NCBI GenBank assembly: GCA_013368445.1
Contig: JAACJO010000022.1
Location: 496,001 to 560,000 of the forward strand
Source: Leucocoprinus leucothites
Taxonomy: Eukaryota; Basidiomycota; Agaricomycetes; Agaricales; Agaricaceae
Reading direction: 5' to 3'
DNA: 64,000 nucleotides
Below are positions 25,669 to 36,506 of this stretch, one piece after another. Every line of letters begins with the position of its first letter. The first letter of the stretch is position 1. The translations under genes and the position numbers were made by a program. Below the pieces are notes generated by a model, which ran no database searches, had not been told where the DNA came from, and saw nothing but the letters and a program-made list of their open reading frames with translations.

Positions 25669-26290
25669 TTAGTATCCAATAAAGATCTCATTCTTGAGCC
25701 ACCCTTTGACATGTGGAGTCTCGTGCGGTACAGGAGGGTTGTAGTTGAATGCGACGAGGCCTTCCAGAAAGGTGTGGAATTTGGGAACAAGAATATCGAT
25801 GTTGGATACATCGAGCGGCGGAACAAGACTCTGAAAGCGCTGCTTTGACCGCACGTCGAGGCCAAAGTAGGACTGAGGAAGAAGCAGGATGTATCTAGGA
25901 CGCGGTTCAAGTTTTGCTGGTTCGCCGTGTGGTATGTCGAGGTGCTTGAGGAGAATGCTTCGTGGGTATGCAGATTTACCCACGTTGGGACGGAACCAAT
26001 CGGAGTAATCGCGTGTGAAGGGAACAGGAACATATCGACCCTTCTAGAGGACGGAAGAGGCCGATTCCAAAGAGTCGTCTGGTAGAATGATCTCCTGATC
26101 ATTGAACATGTAGGCTGGGACACTATATGTGCGTTGTTCAAAGCGTCTTCGGCCCCCAGAGGATACACGGGATTCCGCGAGAAGTGAGCTGGCGAAGAGC
26201 AACGAGACGTTTGTGTTTCTCTTCATGCGGTGGTGGTCTGTACTCGTACCAATATCCCATGCAGGATGATGGGCCGGCTCAGGGAGGTTC
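25669..26290 (-). pseudogene. Broken copy B of the unknown gene, inverted relative to copy A
   Basis: Collinear with copy A over about 500 bp. It carries a nonsense change at about 26045 (TAG in place of the CAG in copy A's TVLQEGQYVPLPF segment) and at least one frameshift upstream near 26160-26190, where GGGGGCC replaces GGGCC in the ILWAEDAL segment. The downstream part is open: GKSAYPRSILLKHLDIPHG..., SYFGLDVRSKQRFQSLVPPL, then NIDILVPKFHTFLEGLVAFN and HVKGWLKNEIFIGY, longer than copy A. Its 5' end is about 90 bp from the divergent TMEM242-like gene, so the two may once have shared a promoter. Confidence 0.7.
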
Positions 26291-26380
26291 TGAGTGAAAC
26301 CTTGCCCCCGCTGTCATCAGCTTATGTAAGATAAGTTCGTCTGCACATTTCCGAGTCCGTGCCTGTAGCCCGATGTCTTC

Positions 26381-27265
26381 ATGTCCTCCGAGGCACCTAC
26401 TCGGTCTCACCGCGATGCAGAAACTCGGCGACTGGCGACAAAACAGTCAATGCCCGCATGGCTCCCAATATCTATAGTATGACTTTATCCTTCTTTTCGT
26501 TTGCGGCTTACAACTGATTTTCGTCTCCGTTAGTTCGTAGGAACCTCCCTTGCAATTGGGATACCCATCCTTATGTTCCGCAAAGCACGCGCTACGGCCT
26601 TTAAGATGTCACTAGATAATCCCTCGGCTGCACCCCCTCGTCGTGTCCTGTCTTCTTCACCCTCACCCGCGCCGATAAAACCCTCCCAGTCCTCCAATCC
26701 CTCATCTTCTGCAAGGCGTCGCTTCCGACCTCTTCCTACCACTACTGCTTCGGTATCGTCTGCAGACCTCAAGGACTCGTCGTCCGAGTGGGACTCTCAT
26801 CCATCTCTGCTCACCGCGCTCTCAAAATCAACTACGTCCAACGCTTTTCTCGCTGGCAAGGCCCTCTTTATAGCCACTACACTTGTCGGAGTCGGCGCAT
26901 TTGGTCTCGTCTCCGCCGTCCAACATCTTACTGGCGCGTATACAGCGCCAGAGTTCGCTCGTCTCATGAGGTACTGGACAGATCAGCACCTGCGACCTAT
27001 AACGGACCGCATACATCGTTCACCGGAGAACGAGGAAGAAAGGAAAGCGGCACTAGATATTGCTGCATTCGGCGTTGGTGAGGACGAGGAATGGACATGG
27101 GAGGATGCAGAGAAAAGGATGAAGAGGGCATATGAAGAGGGAGGGTTTAGTCTTTGGGGGCAGGTTGCTTTGAGGGAGCTGGAGGCTGAAGCGAGGGCGG
27201 AGAGAGCGAGACGCAGACGGGAGGTTGCTGATGAGGCTGCATCGCGTTCTGGCACCTTTTCGTAA
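26381..27265 (+). CDS. TMEM242-like (DUF1358-type) small membrane protein
   Basis: Two exons, 26381-26476 and 26534-27265, give 275 residues; the 57-nt intron has GTATGA and TTAG ends. Start MSSEAPTRSHRD at 26381. The first hydrophobic segment is FVGTSLAIGIPILMF, followed by a basic loop and a Ser/Pro-rich low-complexity linker. The second is AFLAGKALFIATTLVGVGAFGLV, followed by LTGAYTAPEFARLMR, which parallels the ..GVHSMNDFRSKM end of animal TMEM242. A long acidic-basic helical tail (EEDEEWTWEDAEKRMKRAYEE, RARRRREVADEA) is extra. Animal TMEM242 helps assemble the mitochondrial ATP synthase c-ring; the same role here is inference. This is the only intact copy of three in the window. Confidence 0.65.
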
Positions 27266-27269
27266 CGTA

Positions 27270-27679
27270 TATGGATCCGTGGTCGATACGGTATCCCGGG
27301 GAATATACTGTTTCACCTCAATCAGTCTGGACTCAAGTCTACTCAACGGCCTCAGGTTGATACCTCCGAGTTTATTCTCGTTGTACACGAAACACCGATA
27401 CTGTCCCAGCTCCTCACATTCGCGATCCTGGCGCTTCCATCTCCCAGTCCACAAATGACACTCATAAACTTATCAGACTTTACGACCATGACGCAGGATC
27501 AAAACAACGCTAATACTGGGCTCTGGGACAATTAGCATACCATAGCTCATCGTGGGTGCATTCCGGTATAGTAAATCCATGCTAAATCCAAGTCATGGAC
27601 CCTGCATAAGACGTTTAAGGCTACCAACACGGGCGTCTGCTCCAAAATCAACCCGTGTATCGCAAGGTGTCTTTTCAGT
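27270..27679. other. 3' flank of the TMEM242-like gene, spacer
   Basis: The first about 80 bp are the segment also found at 9903-9990. The rest holds no supported gene and leads into the tandem 7-TM array. Confidence 0.4.
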
Positions 27680-28840
27680 CTGTTTTCGTATTATTTCGAT
27701 TATTACACCATAAAGCCATATATTCGGACGTCGCGAGTACTGCTCTTATCGCTCGTTTGACTATCTTCGCTGAATGTACGGTTAAAACGCAGCGTTTCGA
27801 GCCTGGCTGTAACAGAGGACTAGGAACGACCCAAAGTACTCGTAAAATGATCAACAAGACTAAACGACGGATATCAACTTTTCATCGCAAGCTTTGGCTG
27901 CTATAGGTAAACACACCTGCGTTTGGCCGAGGACAGGGAGTGCGAGGTTCTGTACTGCACTATTAACGACGTGGCTGACCACAAGTATTGAACCATTGCT
28001 GGTGTATAATGCCGCCGATTCAACGAGCATGAGTGTCACAGATACGTATTCGGCGATGCAGGTGGTAATGATGATGCTCAAGGTGATGGAAATTGCCCAG
28101 TAAGGAATTGCGGGGTTGAGGCTGATACGTACCCGTGCTGTTCTCCCAAGCATTATTGTCAAAGGAAAGGAAAAAAAACTGATAAGAGAAATTAGTGTCG
28201 CTGCATTCGAAGTGCAACTTAACTTTCCAAATGAGAGCAAGAACATGACGCAGGGAATAATGATCGTGTACCAACGTCGAGGGTAAGAGAAGAACACCCA
28301 AAACCGCTAGACCTGGGAGGGACGCATCCATGGGCATCTGGGATTGCTCCATAAGCTAGGCTCGACTTACGAGTAGACTGTTGTGGAACTACATGTTGAT
28401 GATGTACACGACATTGCACGTACGACCGATGAGTACACTTTCAGTAACAAAATAATCCAGCTGGCCCTCTAGGAAAGTTAGGGTGATCTACAAAAGCCAA
28501 CTCTGGGGATTTTATATTCGTCGCATTTATTATACTCCCCATTACAAATAGAAGTGAGATGCATGCCAGGTAGAACCAGTCCTGCTGGACTTTTTTCTCC
28601 TTTCGATGTAGGAGGAGGATATATCAAGAACACAGAACTAGGTGCACACCCTGTAAATAGGGGGGGAGGGGGAATAATCAGTTGACGACGCCAGATGTCT
28701 AGTGCGCTGGTGATGACTTACCATATGCTATGGCTCCGAGACAAATGCCGACGAGGATGGCATATTTTATACAGGTTAAATGAGGACTTTGGCAGAGTTG
28801 TATTCGAGCTATTCTTCGTAGAAAGAGTTCAAGGGCAGGG
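27680..28840 (-). pseudogene. Broken 7-TM protein gene, first copy of the tandem array
   Basis: Collinear with the intact copies at 29388-30551 and 32856-34014, but dead. The start ATG is replaced (AAGAATAG where copy 2 has ATGAGTAA, near 28820). Exon 1 is frame-shifted after the FNLYK codons. Exon 2 has in-frame stops (TGA near 28620 and near 28455), although segments such as QDWFYLACISLLFVMGSI are still readable. The region of exons 4-5 still reads ESAALYTSNGSILVVSHVVN and NLALPVLGQTQ, but lacks the LRLLYLRRISH segment. The C-terminal exon is frame-shifted. Confidence 0.8.
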
Positions 28841-29387
28841 ATCATACTCAAACCTAATTCAAGCATTCGACACAGGTGTCGTATTTGATGTCGTTGCTAT
28901 TCTGGGTATGGCTATCTCTGATTGACCACGCATGAACTCAATCGGATAATAGATACCACTATCAGGTTCAGCCGATCCGGATCACCCAGGAAGTCGAGTT
29001 CGCAAAGACCATGGGAAGGACAACTTTAAGAACAGCGCAGAGTGGGCCGCGACCAGAGGAGTTGTGCTCGGAACGTGGGTGTTGTAGCGAAATGAGTTGT
29101 AGATATTAATTGAGCGGGATTGTTTCGATCACGCAAATTTGAATGAATCGCATCGCCGGGGTTGAGTAGTGCGATGCACTGATGTATCCGCTAGCTCCGA
29201 CTCGGAGTCGTGTTCCTCGTATCTTTGTGTGGGGACCCAGTTTGTTCGTTTGTCATATCCGTCACGGATATGTTCGATCCCGCGCAGAGAGGGACTGGGT
29301 GAGTCTACCTACGCCAGCGTCTGCTCAGCCCATTTAAGTATTGCAAGGCGTCATTGCGGTCAATTCTCATAATATTACGATGGAACT

Positions 29388-30551
29388 CTACACTTGGATG
29401 TCGTGAACAGTGGTTCTATCACTCGATTGACTGTCCCCGCTGAATGTAGGAGTAAAACGAAGGGTTTCTAACTTGGTGATAGAAGACTTGGACCAGGCGC
29501 GACCTCGGAACACCCGTAAAATGATTAATAATGGGGCGATTGACTAAATGACGGAGATAAACATTCCCTTGTAAATTCAGACTGCCAAAATTAAACATAC
29601 CTGCGTTTGGCCGAGGACTGGCAGTGCGAGGTTTTGTACTGGACTGTTGATGGCATAGCTGACCAAAAATATCAAACCATTACTGGTGTACAATGCCGCC
29701 GATTCAACAAGCATGGCTGTTACAGACACGCAATCAGCGCCCGATCCGTGAGATATTCTGCGTAGGTAGAGAAGCCGGAGCGTGATACATGTCGTGATGA
29801 TGACGCTCAAGGCGATGGAAATCGCCCAATAAGGAATTGCCAGGTCGATGCTGATATTCGACCATAGTGTGATCCCAGGAACGCACAGCATGATGATTAG
29901 AACAAAGGACAAAGCTGATAAGACAAATTAGTGCCGTTTACATCTCAAGGTGTAACTTAACTCACCAAATGAAGCCAAGAACATGAGGCAGGGAATAATG
30001 GCTATGTACCAACGTTGAGTGTAAGAGAAAAACATCCAGAACCGCCAGAGCTGAAAAGACACGTCGATGAACATTCGTAGGTTTCCTGCAGGCCAAACGC
30101 AACCTACGAGGAGACAGTCCTGGAACCAACTGTTGATGATGTACACGACATTGCACGTAAGACCGATGGGTCCACCTCCAGTAGCAAAAAAACCGGCTGG
30201 TCCTCCAGGGAAGTTGCGTTGATCTACAAAAGCCATCTCCGCGACTTTGATATTCGTTGCATTACCAATGCTCCCCATTATGAATAAGAGAGAGACATAT
30301 GCTAGGTAGAGCCATTCCAGACGAGTTTTTTTATTTTGAAGTTGAAGAAGTATACACCAGGTACACAGAACTAGGTGCACGCCTTGAACAAGCAGAAGGC
30401 AGGCGATTAATTGACAATGCCAGATGTCGAGTTATGTAGGCGGTGGTGACTTACCATATGCTATGGTCCCAAGAAAAATACCGTCGAGAATGGTGCGTTC
30501 GTTATACAAGTCAACGGAGGACTCTGAGAGAGGTGTGTATGGGTTACTCAT
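29388..30551 (-). CDS. 7-TM membrane protein of unknown function, tandem copy 2
   Basis: ATG at 30551 (MSNPYTPLSESSVDLYNERT), stop TAG 29388-29390, five exons. Segments in order: GIFLGTIAY; GVHLVLCTWCILLQLQ; LYLAYVSLLFIMGSIGNATNI, then a FVDQRNFPGGPAGFF loop; NVVYIINSWFQDCLLV; RWYIAIIPCLMFLASF; ALSFVLIIMLCVPGI; AIPYWAISIALSVIITTCIT and LRLLYLRRISH; ESAALYTSNGLIFLVSYAIN and NLALPVLGQTQ; and the last exon LLIILRVFRGRAWSKSSI with a soluble Ser/Thr tail ending TTVHDIQV. The pattern is the common Agaricomycete 7-TM hypothetical family. Function unknown; a receptor-like topology is possible but no ligand or G-protein evidence exists. Near-identical in layout to copy 3. Confidence 0.8.
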
Positions 30552-32855
30552 CGTAGAAAGAGTTCAAGAGTAGGATCGTGATACCAAAGAACGCACGATC
30601 CTCGACACTGGCTGCAAATTTTCTTATACATTCAGGCTGTAGTAAGTCCCAGAAGCTGGAATAGATGCCACGCTTGATGTCGTTGCCAATCTTGGGGTGA
30701 TTTTCCCCATACACTAGGCGCCAGCGTTGTTTTCTTGTTGGCTCTTGTTAGTGCATCAGATAGTAGATAAACCATCAAGTTCAGCTGATCCGGATCATCC
30801 ATGAGGTTGAGTTCGCACAGTAAATGAGAAGAGCATCTTTGACGTACAGAGCGCACAACAGGCCCCAACTTGACTCAATCTTGTTGTGTTCAAGATGTTA
30901 GCGTTTTCGCGAAGTGAATTACAATCCTTTCGAATATTACTGAAATGAATGAGATTCTTTCGATCACTACAAATTCGACTGAATCACATCATCGGGATTG
31001 AGATCAGAGTATGTTGCAAGGTTACAATACCCGCCAACTCCGAGTCGCATGTCTTTCTTCACAGCTTCGTGTGAGGGGGTGTTGATCACTGATGACACAC
31101 CAGAAGATCGCCAGATCAGCCAAGCCTTCAGTCAGGGTCATGACCAAGTGTCATCTGGAAGTTTAAACTTACTTCGCAGGCAGTGATTTTGCTCATACAA
31201 TACTGGTGGTTCATCAGAACATTTGATTGAGTGCGATAGAACTGTTCGGAAGAGCAATTCGCGAAAAGGTCATCAATCCCAAGGGTGACAAGCTTAACAT
31301 GTGTGACTGTACTTCCTGCCAGCTTTCCCTCTCTGTTGACCATCACAAGCACTCCATCTCAGATCGAAACATTTTTCCTTTGAGAGCACCCTTATCCTCG
31401 GTGTATCATTGCGACTGCGCAGGCCTTACTCTTTGATGGGATTCAGTCTGTAATGTGGCTACGATAGCCCGTCCGTAGGGTTAAGAAACCAGCAATGCAT
31501 TGAGCCCCTTCATCCTGGAGGTGCAGGGCCAGAAATGGCATACCAGTGTACCCATGTGAATGTGCCAATTATCAACGTGTTTCTTTGATATACCTTGATG
31601 TCCTCAGCCCCAGTTTGTTGGGTTCCCTCGAAACAATCGTCTGAGCTTTTCAGGGCTGTGCTTTGATACTCGACATGGAACCTGGAAAAGAATTGTGGGT
31701 CGATGTTCTACGAATGAGGGAAGCTGGATGTAACCCAATGCCTCGCTCGCTTATTGTGAGAGGAGACCTGCCCTGCCCGCCGTGTGAGCACTCATCCCCA
31801 ATCCCTTGAACATTTAACAGTAAGTATATGCCGAATGCCAACCTTCAAAGTTCATTCCTGCCAGGCCTGCTCCACTCAAAGCTCGATGATGTGCTCTATC
31901 ACGGATCCAGGTATGGAAGGAGAACATCCCGAGATTTGCCTTTGAGCTTATAATCTAGGAAGACAAGTAGGTTGACCTCCGCTGACATACGTCCTCGTTC
32001 TAACATATTATTTCACTCTCCCCTCAACCGTTTGCCAGGTTTATGTTCCTGCTTCTCCTGTTCTACTGCATGAGATCCTTTTCGTACTTTCTGATGATAT
32101 AATTCTCCCAGATTCTTGCTTGAATCCTCTAAGACATCTTATTTTTGGTGCCTGCCTATCTCCCGCGCCGGAAAATCAATCTACGATCCGAACTCCATAA
32201 CGTTCCTTCTCCACCTCTATAAAGCGCCGTCCCTCTAACAGTTGTCTAGGACGTGACAGTAGCACAATTCCTCGTTCCTTCTGACTTTCTTGGCACCCTA
32301 TTGGCATCTCTGGTCACCCAGCCACAGGCGTGGCCTCACATTTGAAGGTAAGGATCGTGTTCCGCATACCATGTTCAAGTGCCAGTTCTTGTTGCAAGCC
32401 AGACCGTATTGCAATGCCGTCATTATCCACTTGTTCCGATGAGAGAATACGGGGCTCTAAGATTTGACGGCCTTGCATATGTGCCAAGTTTGAGAATTTT
32501 TTATTTTGGGTCAAAGTCGTCATCATAATCTTGGCGGGCCTGCGTTCGCTTTCTTGAGCACATATTTATCGAGTATGCAACTTGTGTCGTGAATCGGGCA
32601 GCCAGCACGTTTCTCTTGAATCCTAATGATTTTCATGGCACTCATAAATATGCTATATTTCTCCCGCTCCCACGACCATGATAGCCTCGTGACGGTTTGC
32701 CTGCAGTGGCACGAGCACAACGATAGGCAGGGAAACCCTTCGGACTTTCACCCGAATTTTCTGTTTAACAGGGACATTCAAATCGCGTACAATATATTAA
32801 ACTGGTTAGCTGCCAGTATGTATGGTAATCCATGAAGTAATTTTCCTGATCAATC
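30552..32855. other. Flank of tandem unit 2, no supported intact gene
   Basis: Related base by base to 34.02-36.3 kb. Minus-strand frames at 31128-31352 and 32314-32526 have decayed counterparts in unit 3 (for example ILSSEQVDNDGIAIRSG near 32410 versus a stop-containing version near 36080), so a former gene on the minus strand is possible, but neither copy is open over its length. Confidence 0.4.
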
Positions 32856-34014
32856 CTACACTTGGATGTCGTGAACTGTGTTTATATCGCTTGATTGGCT
32901 TTCCCCGTCGAGGGTATGCTTAAAGCGAAGTGTTTCGAGCCTGGTAATAGAAGACGAGGACCAGGCGCGGCCCCATATTACCCGTAAAACGATTAATAAT
33001 GAGGTTATCGACTTAACGGTGGAGATTAGCGAACATATGTATCCTGCCGATAGTAAACACACCTGCGTTTGGCCGAGCACTGGGAGTGCGAGGTTCCGTA
33101 CCGGGCTGTCGATGGCATAACTGACCACAAATATTAGACCATTGCCGGTGTATAGTGCCGCTGACTCAACGAGCATGGCTGACACAGAGGTGGATTCAGT
33201 GCTCGATTCATGGGATATTCTTCGCAGGTAGAGAAGTCGGAGCGTGGTACAGATGGTGATGAGGGTGCTCAGAGCGATGGAAACTACCCAATAGGTAATT
33301 GCCAGGTCGATACTGATATTTGACCACAGTGTGCTAATTCCAGGAAAGCATAGCTTTATGATCAGGACAAAGGACAAAGCTGATGCAGGAATGAGTACGA
33401 CTCATATTTAAGGCTACATTTAACTCACCAAATGAAGCCAAGAACATAAGGCAGGGGATCATGGCTATGTACCAGCATTGAGCACAAGAAAAAAACATCC
33501 AGAACCGCCAGAGCTGAAGAAGAAGACATGCTTGTGAGCATTTATAGTTTCGGCAAGCCAAGCTCAACTTACGAGTAGACAGTCCTTGAACCAACTGTTG
33601 ACGATGTACGCGACGTTACAAGTAAGACCGATAACTCCGCTTCCATTGGCAAAATATCCAGCTGGCCCTCCAGGAAAGTTGCGGTGATCAACAAAAGTCA
33701 TATCTGCCACTTTTATGTTCGTCGCATTTTCGATGCTCCCCATTATGAATAAGAGTGAGATGTATGCCGGGTAGAACCAGTCCGGTCGAGCCTTTTTTCC
33801 TTTTAGAAGTTGAAGGCGCATGCACCAGATATAGAGAACTAGGTGCACGCCTTGCGAAGGCAATAACAGGTAATTATTTGACAAAGCTAGACGTCCAGTT
33901 TACTAGTAGAGACTTACCATATGCTACTGTCCCGAGAAAACTGCCGGCGAGTATGGTACGTTCGTTATCCAGGTCAAGTGAGGACTCTGAGAGAGGCGCG
34001 TACGAGTTATTCAT
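32856..34014 (-). CDS. 7-TM membrane protein of unknown function, tandem copy 3
   Basis: ATG at 34014 (MNNSYAPLSESSLDLDNERT), stop TAG 32856-32858, five exons at the same places as copy 2. Diagnostic segments: GVHLVLYIWCMRLQLLKGKK; WFYPAYISLLFIMGSIENAT; FVDHRNFPGGPAGYFANGSG; NVAYIVNSWFKDCLL; RFWMFFSCAQCWYIAMIPCL; DLAITYWVVSIALSTLITIC; LRLLYLRRISHESS; ESAALYTGNGLIFVVSYAID; NLALPVLGQTQ; and LLIVLRVIWGRAWSSSS in the last exon, ending NTVHDIQV. No break seen. The strongest differences from copy 2 are in the two hydrophilic loops and the start region, as expected for an old duplication. Function unknown. Confidence 0.82.
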
Positions 34015-36506
34015 CGTAGAAAGAGTTCAAGGGTAGCATCATGTTCGAGCCTAATTAAAAGACCCGCTAGCCTCGACACAGGCCGTAACCCTCATCACTG
34101 TTTTGATGTCCTTGCTAACCTGGGAATAGTAAACCCAGCGTCTACGCTGTTGTTTCTTGTTGACTTCCATGAACTCGGCCAGATAATAGATATAACCACC
34201 AGCTCAACCCATCCGGGTCACCATGAGTTCTAGTTTGAGAAGGGAATGGGAAGGACAGAACGTATAGAAGAATGCAGAATGCTTCCAACCTGAGAATCTT
34301 GGTGCATTCGAGGCGTTAGCGATTTCAAAGGGTGAATTGTAAACATAGACTAGTGTTGTAATGAACGAGATTGTTTGATCGGTGCAAATTCGACGAAATC
34401 GCACTACCGGGATTGAGTGGCTGATGTGTTTGTTGAGTTGCGACCGAACTAAGTATGTTTTATCATTGACAAGCTTACTCTACCCGCCAGCTCCGAGTCG
34501 TAGCATTCCTCACAGCTTCTTGTGAGAGGGCGTCGATGGTTGGTAAAACCTTCTAGATCAGGAAGCCCTGTAGTGACTGTATTCCAACTGAAACGCATCA
34601 GAAGACCTGGTTGCCAAATCAACCTAACCTTGGGTCGAGTTCACGGTTAGTTCAAGTCAATAGGAAAGTTCTACGGACCATACTTACCTTGGTTAGTGTA
34701 CCGTGACCAGGGTTATTTTACTCATAATGTCCAAGCGCCCAGGAGTGCTCAGGCTTGTCCAATTCGGACAAGTCGTTCGTCAGAGCCTCGAAAGATATAT
34801 ATAACTGAGATTTTCTGGTCCAGGGGAGCTCCTCCACGAGACAGCCGGCTTAGAAGAGATCAAGATGGTCAGTGATTAACGAAATGTTTGGGTGAGCGAT
34901 TCCAAGTCGTGAAACTATTAAGACTCGACTTGCAGAGCGTCACAAAAACGGTCATCATTCTGAATGTGACAAACGCAACGAGCGTGACAGCGCGTCCAGC
35001 TTTTCCCTCTGCTAACCACCACGAGTATTCCTTCTCATGCCCGACAAGGATCCTACCAGTCAGAGTACCCTCCTCCCCGTTTCCGAGCTGCGACTTCACA
35101 GAGCCCTTATCTCTGCCTGGCTCCAGTTCGTAATGCGGCGATGATATCCTGCCGATACACAGGGATCATAAGCAAGCAGTGCGTTGAGGTCCCTCATCCT
35201 GTACTGTGCAGGGCCAGGCATAGCGTGTTAGTGCATTTGCGTGACTTTGACAATCGTAAGCATACTTCTTTGATACATATACATGTTCTCAGCGATATAC
35301 TTACTCCAGTTTCTCGAGAAATGGCTTTAGTCCTTCAGGGTTCTACTTTAGAGCCTGTCAACAATGGAGGGTCGACCTTGTACGAACCAAGAAAGTTGGA
35401 TGGAACAAATACTTCGCTCGCTTATTGTGAGCGGTAGACCTCCCCTGCCAGCTGTGTGAGCAGTTATCCCCGATCCCTTGCACGCGTGAAATTTAACCTT
35501 ATCGATGCGTATAGCCCACCTTTGGATTGCCTCAGTCGGGCCTGGTATACTCCACTTGAGCGCTTGAGCCTCGATTTCACGATAGATATCTGAGCTGGAG
35601 AGAGGAGAACGTCTCAGGTTTCACATTTGAGCTCACGATCTAGGCAGATAGGTATGCCGACATCCGTTAGCACAGGTCTTCATTCTGACGTATTATTGTG
35701 CCTTTGTCCCAGTCGTTGTCCAGGCCCATGTTTCTGCTACTAGCATTCATCTATGTGTGTCGTATTTCCAGTGATATAACTCTTCTTGAATCTTCCTTGA
35801 ATCCTCTGAGGAGTCCTGCGGTGACTGCGCATCTCCTGCACCGGAAATTTGATCTGCGATCCGAACTTCACAAATTCATGTCTGTACTCCCATTAAGCAC
35901 TGCTCCCCCAGCATTTATTCGGATCACTAACTGCATCCCGTTCCTTCGTTCCTCCTTACTACCTTGACATCCCGTCGTCATTTCTGTTCACCTAGGTATG
36001 GACGTGGCCTCATCCTTGGGGGCGAGGCTCGCGTTCCGCATGGCCTTGTTCCGGTGACAGCCCTTATCGCAGGACAGACCACATTGCAGCGCCGTCATTA
36101 GCCACTTGGTCCAATGAGAGGACTTCCCGTACCTTCTTCTGAGGCGTAAGAAGTGGTGATTGGGGGCTGGATCAAGGAGGCTGAGTCTCTCATGTCCCTT
36201 ACTGGATTATTTTTCGCGCACTGATCAAATCTCTGCTTCTGAGCTTGTGAGCCCTCTGACTTGATGCTCACGTTGTCGGCATTGCTGACATCAGCCGTAT
36301 TGACAGCAGAGCAAGTCCGCATGGGACATGTTCTTCTTCAACTTTGTCGTCCAATGGCTTTAGAGCCGGATTTTACCTCCCAATGATGATATGTGCATCT
36401 GACCATTTGACACAATTCTCGCCAAGTCATTTCAACAACACCACCAATAGCTTACATTCCACCTATAAAACAAAATCCACCACACTCGAAGCATCGTCAA
36501 CGGACT
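34015..36506. other. Flank of tandem unit 3, no supported intact gene
   Basis: Counterpart of 30552-32855. The most protein-like frame is minus 34869-35099 (SQLGNGEEGTLTGRILVGHE.., WWLAEGKAGRAVTLVAFVTF), also weakly visible at 31128-31352. It has no recognised family and is disrupted in unit 2. A TATAAAA-like box (CACCTATAAAAC) near 36460 precedes the carboxypeptidase start. Confidence 0.4.

Larger units (their letters stand above)
27660..36320. repeat. Tandem segmental duplication, unit about 3.47 kb, three units (first truncated)
   Basis: Unit 2 runs from about 29388 and unit 3 from 32856 (offset 3468 bp). Each carries a 7-TM gene (minus) followed by about 2.3 kb of related flank. Shared flank landmarks: GATCCGGATCA near 28974 and 30789, with a diverged form near 34207; CTCCGAGTCG near 31037 and 34493; GCTTATTGTGAG near 31749 and 35419; CCGATCC/CCAATCCCTTG near 31799 and 35469; GATCCGAACT near 32183 and 35860. 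Unit 1 (27.66-29.33 kb) has only the first part of the flank and joins directly to unit 2. Divergence between units is high, so the event is old. Confidence 0.8.
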
